7,035 nucleotides of DNA from Rickettsiales bacterium (GCA_023301245.1 JALZUV010000113.1:1-7035); one strand, 5' to 3'; shown: positions 1-6,150, numbered from the stretch's first letter. The notes: a model not told the origin generated them from the sequence alone. Numbers and translations: made by a program.

Positions 1-218
1 AGAAATTCAACTTCCTGATGGTGTTGAATTGAATTTCTCTGAAAAAAAGGTGGTTTGCATTTTTTTTAAAGGAGAGAAATTCCTCCGCGTAAAAAACGGA
101 GAAAAAACAACCCTCTTTGCAGCACCGCATTGCTGCAAAATAGGCTCTGACCTGAGCCAAGGCCTCTTCGCTTGCCACTATAGTGGAAGCGGAGAAGTCA
201 CCGAAGTTGAATTTCTCT
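1..218. repeat. 14-bp inverted repeat plus a shorter direct copy
   Basis: AGAAATTCAACTTC at 1-14 is the exact reverse complement of GAAGTTGAATTTCT at 203-216. The left copy touches the window edge, so it may be longer. The core TTGAATTTCTCT also occurs at 29-40 and 207-218 as a 12-bp direct repeat, read in a different codon frame each time. All copies lie inside the partial gene. No function can be assigned. Confidence 0.55.
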
Positions 219-250
219 CTTATGAGGAGGTCAAGCTAAGGAAACTGTAG
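2..250 (+). CDS. 3' end of an unrecognised gene (partial)
   Basis: An open frame runs in from the left edge and ends at TAG 248-250, giving the last 82 residues of a protein whose start is outside the window. A TTG at 29 could be read as a start, but it has no Shine-Dalgarno and the frame stays open upstream (EIQLPDGVE precedes it), so I treat this as a C-terminal fragment. It is rich in lysine and holds a Cys/His cluster (HCC, then C-H within about 15 residues), with alternating hydrophobic stretches that suggest beta structure. I do not recognise the family. The composition differs sharply from the acidic, lysine-poor flagellar proteins downstream. A strong terminator begins 14 bases after the stop, which supports this being the real end of a transcription unit separate from fliK. 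Confidence 0.5.
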   Translation, partial: EIQLPDGVELNFSEKKVVCIFFKGEKFLRVKNGEKTTLFAAPHCCKIGSDLSQGLFACHYSGSGEVTEVEFLSYEEVKLRKL

Positions 251-263
251 CAGTTAGTTTCTC

Positions 264-302
264 AAAAATAGTCGTTCCCGCGTGGGGCGACTATTTTTTT
301 TT
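264..302 (+). terminator. Rho-independent terminator after the partial upstream gene
   Basis: AAAAATAGTCG (264-274) pairs perfectly with CGACTATTTTT (288-298), with a further CCC/GGG pairing around a small GCGT loop, followed by a run of nine T (294-302). It separates the upstream gene from the fliK promoter, about 50 bases further on. Confidence 0.93.
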
Positions 303-316
303 GTTATTCAAATAAC
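303..316. promoter_or_regulatory. Perfect palindrome upstream of the fliK sigma-54 promoter
   Basis: GTTATTCAAATAAC has 6-bp arms (303-308, 311-316) around a CA centre, about 62 to 75 bases upstream of the predicted fliK transcription start. That is within reach for a site bound by the activator a sigma-54 promoter needs. It abuts the T-tract of the preceding terminator and is AT-rich, so chance is a real alternative. Confidence 0.25.
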
Positions 317-351
317 CTGTCACTAGGCGTGCGTGAGGGGTATTCACAATC

Positions 352-367
352 TGGCACGCTAGTTGCA
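352..367 (+). promoter_or_regulatory. Sigma-54 (RpoN) promoter of fliK-flgD
   Basis: TGGCACGCTAGTTGCA matches the RpoN consensus TGGCACG-N4-TTGCW at every defined position, with GG at 353-354, GC at 365-366 and the required 10 bases between them. Transcription should start near 378, leaving a leader of about 17 bases before GTG 395. RpoN control is usual for hook-class flagellar genes in many proteobacteria and implies an enhancer-binding activator of the FleR/FlrC/FlbD kind encoded elsewhere. Confidence 0.93.
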
Positions 368-381
368 TCCCTTATATCGAC

Positions 382-387
382 AAGGAG
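382..387 (+). promoter_or_regulatory. Shine-Dalgarno deciding the fliK start
   Basis: AAGGAG sits 7 bases before GTG 395. An in-frame GTG at 329 would add 22 residues, but it lies upstream of the sigma-54 promoter and has no ribosome-binding site, so the start at 395 is preferred. Confidence 0.88.
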
Positions 388-394
388 AAGCAAC

Positions 395-2449
395 GTGAAT
401 ATAAATTTACTTTCTATGTTTTCAAGCCGCACCGATGGTGCCGCCCCCGCAACAGCACTCGGCGAAACCGCTAATGCTGCGACCGATACATTATCTGAGG
501 CTGATATTGCCTTGGGCGCGGAGGAGTTTGGCCAGCTATTTGAAGGCCAAATTGCCGAACTTTCACCTGAAGAAATGAAAGAAATACCCGCGCCTCAATT
601 ATTGGCCGCATTTCTACAGCGCTTAACGACCATTGTGCCCGAAGATGCAGCCGTTGCAGAGCCTGTATTGGCGACCCCTGTATTAGAAGATTTAACGGCG
701 GATCAAATTAACACTCTATCGCAAATTTTAGGGGTGGATGCTTCGGTTCTAAACCTTGAGTCGGCACTTTCTGCCGAGCAGTTGTTGCCGCAAGCTTCGC
801 CGCAACAGCAAGATGATATTGCTGCCGTGGTGTTTGTATTGCAAGAACTTGCCCGTTTAGGCCAAAAAATGCACCAAGAGGGTCTGAGCTTGGTAGAGAT
901 ACCAGCTGTGCCCGTAGAAAATGTCGTATTCGAGGCAGCAGCTTTACCTGCCGATGACTCAGCATCTATTATAAGCCTGTTGGCGCTAGATAGCGATGTA
1001 CCCCAAGTGCAGCCATTTGAAGTTTCGGAAGAAACAATTGTAGCCTTAGCCAATTTATTCCAACTACCTGAAGCAGAAATTCGTCAAAATATCGCGCAGA
1101 TTCATTTGGTCGATATTGATGCGATTGATAGCCTTAATTTTGCAGGCATACCCATTGTTGATATAGCGGCCTTTAGTAACGACTTAAAACAACAAGCAAC
1201 CGAACCCGGTTTAGTGCAGCTTATTGCCAGTGTATTAAATAAACCCGCGGGTGAAGTTTGGGAGCAACTAGAAGATATCACGGGTGATGAGCTGGAAATT
1301 CCGCTCGGTATAGTGCTCGCAAGTGTGGTCTCGCCACTAACGGCAGAGAAAACTCCCGCTACTTTATTTAATTTTGACCAAATTGTTGGTAGGGCAGGCG
1401 ATAAAATAGCGCCCTTGCCGCTTACCCCCAATTCTGCCTTTAGCGATGTGCCAGAGTTGGCGGGCCGCAAAGTGTTAGGCAATTTGCCTTTACCTAACTT
1501 AACACAAGCAGTGGATACAGCTGCCGCTGCTGCCGCCGCTGAAAACTCGCCTTTCAAATTCCTTCCTAGCCACCGTCAGCAGATTTCCTCTGAAGGTACG
1601 CAGGCGGCCTCATTTGCAGGAGCGATTCAACCGAATGTTGCGAAAGAGGGGGAGTCATCAGCGCGCAATAGAATAGATGCATTAGCGCCATTGCCTTCGG
1701 CAGATAAATCGCCCTTAGCTGCTAGTATAACTCGTTCAGATAAACAGGATGCAGCTCCCGGTGAGCGATCACGCCAGCTTTCTGCTGCAGTAGCACAATC
1801 GCGCGAGGCGAATGCCCGTAGTGCGGTTCCATTGCGTGAAAATTCAATTAAGCCATTATTGCGCGAAGCGCTGGACCGTCCAATAGCGCAGCAAGCGCCG
1901 TTAGATTCCAGCTCGTCATTGGCCTTTACGGCGAATGATTCGAAATTAAATTTCGACGCAAAATTGCGCGAGGCACGCAGTTTTAATAACCGTCAGGCGG
2001 CCAACCCCAGTAACGTGCGCGAGCAAGTGATGGTGCAGGTGAAGCATGGTATTGCCCGTGGCGATTCGCAAATTAATGTGCGCCTAAATCCTTCAGAATT
2101 AGGCCGCGTTGATGTGCGCTTAGAGGTGGTGGATGGTCGTACCACTGTGACTGTTTTTGCTGATAACCGCGATACGCTAGAAATGCTGCAACGCGATAGT
2201 CGCTCGCTCGAAAAAGCATTCCAAGAGATGGGTATGCAAATGTCAGATAGTGGCATGAGCTTTGATCTGAACCAGCAATCAACGGATCAGCAGGAACAAG
2301 ATTCACACCAAGAAAATGCAAATTCGGAAAGTAATTCATTTGAAGCCATGTTGGCCAGTCCAGATGAAATGATTGCCGAAGCGCTGCTAGATGGCGGCCC
2401 ATTAAGTTACAGCGTTGGAGTCGATGACGGCCTCAACATTAAAGTTTAG
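395..2449 (+). CDS. fliK: FliK, flagellar hook-length control protein
   Basis: FliK is exported during hook assembly, measures hook length, and then uses its C-terminal domain to switch the FlhB export gate from hook to filament substrates. From GTG 395 the protein has 684 residues, long compared with the roughly 400 of the enteric protein, though family length varies widely. The conserved C-terminal domain (Flg_hook family) spans about residues 542-628, with the LNPSELGRVDVRLEV signature at 564-578, then LEMLQRDSRSLEKAF and a closing GMSFDLN. An acidic, glutamine-rich tail of about 55 residues follows. The N-terminal half is acidic and helical and contains three similar segments near residues 100, 210 and 269. 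A run of seven alanines (1520-1540) leads into a low-complexity linker rich in Ala, Ser and Arg, typical of the secreted ruler region. There are no cysteines. The LQRDSRSLEKAFQE segment resembles alphaproteobacterial FliK more than the enteric form. Identity is certain; the N-terminal part is poorly conserved in all FliK. Confidence 0.95.
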   Translation: MNINLLSMFSSRTDGAAPATALGETANAATDTLSEADIALGAEEFGQLFEGQIAELSPEEMKEIPAPQLLAAFLQRLTTIVPEDAAVAEPVLATPVLEDLTADQINTLSQILGVDASVLNLESALSAEQLLPQASPQQQDDIAAVVFVLQELARLGQKMHQEGLSLVEIPAVPVENVVFEAAALPADDSASIISLLALDSDVPQVQPFEVSEETIVALANLFQLPEAEIRQNIAQIHLVDIDAIDSLNFAGIPIVDIAAFSNDLKQQATEPGLVQLIASVLNKPAGEVWEQLEDITGDELEIPLGIVLASVVSPLTAEKTPATLFNFDQIVGRAGDKIAPLPLTPNSAFSDVPELAGRKVLGNLPLPNLTQAVDTAAAAAAAENSPFKFLPSHRQQISSEGTQAASFAGAIQPNVAKEGESSARNRIDALAPLPSADKSPLAASITRSDKQDAAPGERSRQLSAAVAQSREANARSAVPLRENSIKPLLREALDRPIAQQAPLDSSSSLAFTANDSKLNFDAKLREARSFNNRQAANPSNVREQVMVQVKHGIARGDSQINVRLNPSELGRVDVRLEVVDGRTTVTVFADNRDTLEMLQRDSRSLEKAFQEMGMQMSDSGMSFDLNQQSTDQQEQDSHQENANSESNSFEAMLASPDEMIAEALLDGGPLSYSVGVDDGLNIKV

Positions 2450-2452
2450 GAG
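2447..2452 (+). promoter_or_regulatory. flgD ribosome-binding site overlapping the fliK stop
   Basis: TAGGAG begins with the fliK stop codon TAG (2447-2449) and lies 8 bases before the flgD ATG. Ribosomes ending fliK sit on the flgD Shine-Dalgarno, so translational coupling is likely. Confidence 0.85.
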
Positions 2453-2460
2453 ATTATATT

Positions 2461-3171
2461 ATGGATATTTCAGAATTATCATTTAGTGCAGCCAGTAACG
2501 CGGCGACTGGTTCGCTGCGTCGTGAAGATGCTACCTTGTCCGAGGCGGATGAGACTAGGGAGTCGCTCGCCGATGAGTTTGATGAGTTTTTGCTGCTGCT
2601 TACCACGCAGCTACAAAACCAAGATCCGACTGAGCCGTTGGATACGAACCAATTTACGCAACAGTTGGTGCAATTTACCGGTGTTGAGCAATCGGTGGAA
2701 ACGAATAAAAATCTTGAGACACTCATTGCGCTTAATAGCTCACAGCAAACCGACAGTGCGGTTAACTATATTGGTCAATTTATTGAAACCCAGGGTAATA
2801 GCGGCTTCTTGGACAATGGAGTTGCAAGCTTCTCATATGATATTCCAGCAGGGGCGCAAACAGCAAGCATTACCGTGCTCGACTCTGTGGGTCGTCCAGT
2901 GCATACGCAGACCATTGAAGCCGATGAAGGTGAATATACTTACGGCTGGGATGGCGTAAATAGCTTTGATGGCACGAATAGCGCCGATGGCACTTACAGC
3001 TTTGGCCTAGCGATACGAGATATTAATGGCGATGTGATTGAGGGTAATACCTTCACTTCAGGGGTGGTGACATCTGTCGCGCTCGACGGTGAGCAGCCAG
3101 TGTTGACCCTAAATGGGGTATTAGACGTAGATGCAGATGACATTTTATCTGTAGTTGGAATTTTTCAATAA
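2461..3171 (+). CDS. flgD: FlgD, flagellar hook-capping protein
   Basis: FlgD forms the temporary cap at the tip of the growing hook, under which FlgE subunits insert; it is discarded when the hook is complete. At 236 residues it has normal family length. The N-terminal conserved segment holds the family signature QLQNQDPTEPLDTNQF (residues 50-65), followed by TQQLVQFTGVEQSVETN. The C-terminal part (about 115-235) is the FlgD Ig-like and tudor-like region, with the typical GEYTYGWDG (157-165) and DGTYSFGLAIRD (176-187) strands. The start is ATG 2461, with TAGGAG 8 bases upstream. It follows fliK by 11 bases and shares its transcript. The TQQLVQFTGVEQ and NKNLETLIA wording is close to what I know from alphaproteobacterial FlgD. 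No cysteines are present. Confidence 0.97.
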   Translation: MDISELSFSAASNAATGSLRREDATLSEADETRESLADEFDEFLLLLTTQLQNQDPTEPLDTNQFTQQLVQFTGVEQSVETNKNLETLIALNSSQQTDSAVNYIGQFIETQGNSGFLDNGVASFSYDIPAGAQTASITVLDSVGRPVHTQTIEADEGEYTYGWDGVNSFDGTNSADGTYSFGLAIRDINGDVIEGNTFTSGVVTSVALDGEQPVLTLNGVLDVDADDILSVVGIFQ

Positions 3172-3179
3172 GTAGAAAA

Positions 3180-3195
3180 TGGCACGAAACTTGAA
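3180..3195 (+). promoter_or_regulatory. Probable sigma-54 promoter of flgE
   Basis: TGGCACGAAACTTGAA in the 80-bp gap between flgD and flgE has the same geometry as the fliK promoter: the GG of the -24 element (3181-3182) and the G of the -12 element (3193) are 12 bases apart in both. The -24 block TGGCACG is identical to that of fliK; the -12 block is TTGAA instead of TTGCA. Predicted transcription start is near 3206. It would let the cell make more FlgE, needed in over a hundred copies per hook, than FliK and FlgD. Confidence 0.7.
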
Positions 3196-3238
3196 AGACA
3201 GTAACAGACAACAACGAATGTAAGATTTTTTGCAGGAT

Positions 3239-3244
3239 TAGGAG
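3239..3244 (+). promoter_or_regulatory. Ribosome-binding site of flgE
   Basis: TAGGAG lies 7 bases before ATG 3252. The surrounding sequence (TTAGGAG, then an AT-only spacer ending in TTATG) is nearly the same as at flgD, so the two genes have similar translation starts. Confidence 0.85.
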
Positions 3245-3251
3245 ATTTATT

Positions 3252-6029
3252 ATGAGCTTATATGGAGCATTATTCGCAGGGGTATCTGGGCTAAGAGCAC
3301 AGTCAAGTAAAATTGGTGTTATTTCAGATAACATCGCAAACGTAAACACGGTGGGTTATAAATCTACCAGTGCAGAGTTTCAGACACTGGTAGTGAATGG
3401 TAGTTCTGGATCTACCTCATCTTATTCTCCAGGGGGAGTATTAGCTACGACCCGTACAGCAGTGGATCAGCAAGGCCTATTACTTGCCACTGATGCTGCT
3501 ACTGATATTGCTATTTCAGGCGATGGTTTCTTCGTAGTAAATGGAAATACCGATGGTTCTGATGTGCCGCAATATACACGTGCAGGTTCATTCCGTGCCG
3601 ATTCATTAGGTAACTTCCAGAATGCTTCAGGATTCTTTCTGCAGGGGTGGCCTTTGGATGTGTCTGGAAATATTCCGACCACGAGTGCAAATCTAGATAG
3701 TCTAGAAACGGTAAATGTCGATACAGCTACAGGTGATGCAAGTTCGACAACTACTGTAAGTATTGGTGCTAACTTCGATGCCGAGGAACTGGTTTTCCCT
3801 GGTGAATCTGACATTGTCACTCTGGATATCAATAGTGCCGCAAATTTCGGTATCGCTGGTGATGATATTATTTTGCCATCAGAGTATGGTTTGGCAACGA
3901 CTAATGGCATTACTCGTGGTGATCAACTGACTGCAACAACGGGTAGTGGACTTGAGTTTACTTATGCGTTTGGAGGCTACACAGTTGGCCGTACTGTTTC
4001 AACATCTGGAGACTTAAATGTCGGTGATGGTGGGGCAGATACCAGCGCGTTAACAAGTTTAGCAGCCGGCGCACTATCTTCTGATACTCCTGCAGGCACC
4101 GCCGCTATCACGGTAACTCTTGTGGGGCATGGGTTGGTTACGGGTGATAATGTTGTATTATCTGGCTACGGTGCAATTGATGGTATCCCAGCAACCGAAA
4201 TTAACAATTCTCATACGATTACAAGATTATCGGCAGACACCTTTAGTATTTCAACGACTTCTGGCTCGGCTGCAGGTGGCGTTACTGATGCTACTGGCGG
4301 TACAGCAGATGTTCGTCAATTTATTGGTAATATCTTGGACGCAACTACGGTGAATGAAACTTTCCTTCGAGGTAGTAATTCGGGAGACTTTGCCTCTGCA
4401 GCGCTTTCCTTTACAATCTCGACAACTTCAACAGGGACAAATACCTTTACCTATACAGGAAATTCACCCAGCACGGTTTCTGGAGAGTTCAATAACCTAA
4501 CTAACTTGGCAACCGCCATTGATGAAGTGAGTGGGTTAACAGCACGTATTGAAAATGGAAGATTAGTCGTTGGGTCGGAGGATGCGAATGAGGCAGTTGT
4601 CTTTGCTAATGGTGATGACACAGGGTCTACTACATTAAAGGGAATTGATTGGACTACAGAGTTGGATGTATCCGATATTTCATCTGGAAGCCGTCGTTTT
4701 TCTACTCTTTCAGCCCTAGCAGCTTTGGTGAATGATGATGATGGTGTTACGGCAGTGGTATCGAACCCACTATCGAGTACAACGTTAGAAATTCGTGTGG
4801 ATGATCCATTGGATACAATTCAATTTGATGATTTCTTACAAAGCCCCGTCACTCGTTTAAGCAATGACCCTCTGGAGGTAACGGCTGCGAATGCAACGGC
4901 TGCAGCTGGCCCTGTGGTTGTTACGGTAACGGATGTTAATCATGGCTTCTCATTAGGGCAGAACGTAACCTATACGGGTGCGGCTGGCTTTAGTGGCCTA
5001 ACAGCATTAGAGCTTAATACCTCTCATGTAGTAACGAATGTTATCGATGCAAATACTTATGAAATTACCGTCACTTCAGGCTCCGCAAACGCTGCGGCGG
5101 TAGGTGCTGGTAACTTGATTGACAGAGCTCAATCTAACAACGGTAGCTTGTTGGCAGAATTAGGTTTAGTGGATTCTCTTGAGGGCGCGCCCTTTACTCG
5201 TCAATCAACTGGAGCATTAGGGCCTCGTTATGACTCTACTGGAGCGGTAGGGGACAATCTGGCCTCGGGTGCAATCGAAGCGCAATTTAGTCGTTCTTTG
5301 AGAGTATTTGATGCGCTAGGAACTCCGCATGATTTACAATTGAGTGTTATTAAAACTGACAGTAATGTATGGGCAGTTGAGATCTATTCAGTGCCAGAAG
5401 ATGCTGTAAATACAACGCTTTCTGATGGCCAAGTTGCGACGGGTGAAATTATCTTTAACGGTGATGGTAGCCTTCGTAGCATAAGCTCGGGTCTTGCAAA
5501 CCCAGTAAACATTAACTGGACGGGAGGTTCAACTCCAAGCACAGTAACCTTCGATTGGGGTACTGCAGGGCTGCCGGCTGGCACAGAGAATGCTGCCGTA
5601 ATTGGTGAAACAGACGGTTTAAGCCAATTTGCTTCGGAATATAATGTAAATTTCGTTAACCAAAATGGCTCACAAGTTGGAGACCTGATTGGTGTTAATA
5701 TTGATGGTGACGGGGTAGTGACGGTCAGCTTTAGTAACGGAGATGTAAGGGCAGTTTATAGAATTCCAATTGCAGATTTCTCAAACCCTAATGGACTATC
5801 TTCAAGTTCAGGAAACGTTTTCGCACAAACGAGAGACTCGGGTGAAGTAAACCTTCGTAATGCAGGCGCTAACGGAGTTGGGGGAGTGGTTTCTTCGGCC
5901 CTCGAATCTTCTAATGTTGAGCTTTCAGAGCAGCTAACAGACTTGATTGTGGCACAGCGTTCATACCAATCAAATACACGAGCTATCACGGCTGCGGATG
6001 AGTTATTAGAAGAATTAAACCGACTCTAA
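3252..6029 (+). CDS. flgE: FlgE, unusually long flagellar hook protein
   Basis: This is the structural subunit of the hook, the universal joint between rod and filament, exported through the flagellar type III apparatus. At 925 residues it is about twice the usual 400 or so. The N-terminal D0 rod-type helix contains ISDNIANVNTVGYKS (residues 24-38), followed by YSPGGV, the DIAISGDGFFVV core (85-96) and YTRAGSFRADSLGNF (108-122). The C-terminal part restores the family pattern: RSLRVFDALGTPHDLQL (681-697), then VFAQTRDSGE and the D0 helix SSNVELSEQLTDLIVAQRSYQSNTRAI (about 887-912). Between about 160 and 650 lies a large insertion, expected to form surface-exposed outer domains, with two pairs of internal repeats (listed separately). 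The protein has only four lysines (20, 37, 463, 701), no cysteine, and many Asp, Thr, Ser and Gly. The ends match alphaproteobacterial FlgE best in my judgement. A terminator starts 21 bases after the stop. Confidence 0.95.
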   Translation: MSLYGALFAGVSGLRAQSSKIGVISDNIANVNTVGYKSTSAEFQTLVVNGSSGSTSSYSPGGVLATTRTAVDQQGLLLATDAATDIAISGDGFFVVNGNTDGSDVPQYTRAGSFRADSLGNFQNASGFFLQGWPLDVSGNIPTTSANLDSLETVNVDTATGDASSTTTVSIGANFDAEELVFPGESDIVTLDINSAANFGIAGDDIILPSEYGLATTNGITRGDQLTATTGSGLEFTYAFGGYTVGRTVSTSGDLNVGDGGADTSALTSLAAGALSSDTPAGTAAITVTLVGHGLVTGDNVVLSGYGAIDGIPATEINNSHTITRLSADTFSISTTSGSAAGGVTDATGGTADVRQFIGNILDATTVNETFLRGSNSGDFASAALSFTISTTSTGTNTFTYTGNSPSTVSGEFNNLTNLATAIDEVSGLTARIENGRLVVGSEDANEAVVFANGDDTGSTTLKGIDWTTELDVSDISSGSRRFSTLSALAALVNDDDGVTAVVSNPLSSTTLEIRVDDPLDTIQFDDFLQSPVTRLSNDPLEVTAANATAAAGPVVVTVTDVNHGFSLGQNVTYTGAAGFSGLTALELNTSHVVTNVIDANTYEITVTSGSANAAAVGAGNLIDRAQSNNGSLLAELGLVDSLEGAPFTRQSTGALGPRYDSTGAVGDNLASGAIEAQFSRSLRVFDALGTPHDLQLSVIKTDSNVWAVEIYSVPEDAVNTTLSDGQVATGEIIFNGDGSLRSISSGLANPVNINWTGGSTPSTVTFDWGTAGLPAGTENAAVIGETDGLSQFASEYNVNFVNQNGSQVGDLIGVNIDGDGVVTVSFSNGDVRAVYRIPIADFSNPNGLSSSSGNVFAQTRDSGEVNLRNAGANGVGGVVSSALESSNVELSEQLTDLIVAQRSYQSNTRAITAADELLEELNRL
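4104..4274 (+). repeat. FlgE insertion repeat A1, HG-x(3)-G-x-NV beta module
   Basis: This encodes residues 285-341 of FlgE. It aligns with residues 555-612 (A2) with a single one-residue gap: ITVT/VTVT, HGLVTGDNV/HGFSLGQNV, then E-I/L-N, SH-x-x-T, and a shared TSGSA end. The pattern (HG, G-D-x-V, a later N, then a TF or TY strand) resembles the small beta-rich modules, sometimes called FCCH-like, repeated in phage tail and virion proteins. That family link is from memory and unproven; the internal repeat is directly visible. Confidence 0.75.
4482..4607 (+). repeat. FlgE insertion repeat B1
   Basis: This encodes residues 411-452, containing NLTNLATAIDEVSGLTARI, then LVVGSEDANEAVVFAN. The pattern (Leu-x-x-Leu-Ala helix, an SG-x-TA turn, then two beta strands) recurs at residues 482-527. 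Similar segments occur in insertion domains of hook and flagellin-type proteins. Confidence 0.6.
4695..4832 (+). repeat. FlgE insertion repeat B2
   Basis: This encodes residues 482-527, containing FSTLSALAALVNDDDGVTAV, then LEIRVDDPLDTIQFDD. It aligns with residues 411-452 over the helix, the G-x-TA turn and the two strands, with a few added residues between the strands. B1 and B2 lie between A1 and A2, so the order is A-B-B-A. Confidence 0.55.
4914..5087 (+). repeat. FlgE insertion repeat A2, HG-x(3)-G-x-NV beta module
   Basis: This encodes residues 555-612: VVVTVTDVNHGFSLGQNV, then ELNTSHVVTNV and TYEITVTSGSA. It is the partner of repeat A1. The two are clearly related in protein but diverged in DNA, so the duplication is old or the two modules were acquired separately. 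Confidence 0.75.
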
Positions 6030-6050
6030 AATTTAAAGGTTTTTTTAAGG

Positions 6051-6087
6051 CGCCTGACATTGGGTTATCTAATGTCAGGCGTTTTTT
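6051..6087 (+). terminator. Rho-independent terminator of the flagellar unit
   Basis: CGCCTGACATT (6051-6061) pairs perfectly with AATGTCAGGCG (6071-6081) around a 9-base loop, followed by TTTTTT (6082-6087). It closes transcription after flgE. In the opposite direction there is no adjacent T-tract, so it should not stop leftward transcription well. Confidence 0.95.
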
Positions 6088-6132
6088 ATTGGAAGCATAT
6101 AAAACAACGAAAAATATTTGTACTATATAGAG

Positions 6133-6143
6133 AAGGCTGCCTT
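6133..6143. promoter_or_regulatory. Palindrome just upstream of the sigma-70 promoter
   Basis: AAGGCTGCCTT is a perfect palindrome around a central T, seven bases before the -35 box at 6151. The position suits a regulator binding site, but 5-bp arms are short and could be chance. Confidence 0.25.
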
Positions 6144-6150
6144 AACGGAG

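Noticed and set aside
29..31. TTG start making a complete 73-residue gene at the left edge
   Set aside because: There is no ribosome-binding site and the frame continues open to the window edge, so a partial gene is more likely.
329..394. Upstream GTG start for fliK adding 22 residues
   Set aside because: It lies upstream of the sigma-54 promoter at 352-367, has no Shine-Dalgarno, and the added residues look unrelated to the family. GTG 395 has AAGGAG at ideal spacing.
1102..1557. Minus-strand open frame inside fliK (151 codons)
   Set aside because: It is the antisense shadow of fliK; it has no start signal, and its Ala/Ser-rich content mirrors fliK codons.
2486..2959. Second plus-strand frame inside flgD
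   Set aside because: It overlaps the conserved FlgD frame, and its translation is an out-of-frame mix rich in Arg, Cys and Trp.
3053..3349. Minus-strand open frame across the flgD-flgE gap
   Set aside because: It overlaps the end of flgD, the sigma-54 site and the start of flgE, and its translation has no recognisable features.
3467..3910. Minus-strand open frame inside flgE (147 codons)
   Set aside because: It is opposite conserved FlgE core sequence and has no ribosome-binding site or family resemblance.
4104..5087. Inserted mobile element inside flgE
   Set aside because: There are no terminal inverted repeats, target duplications or transposase, and the reading frame is continuous with FlgE-like composition.
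6051..6087. Bidirectional terminator serving the minus-strand genes too
   Set aside because: On the minus strand the stem is not followed by a T-tract, and it lies beyond another gene.
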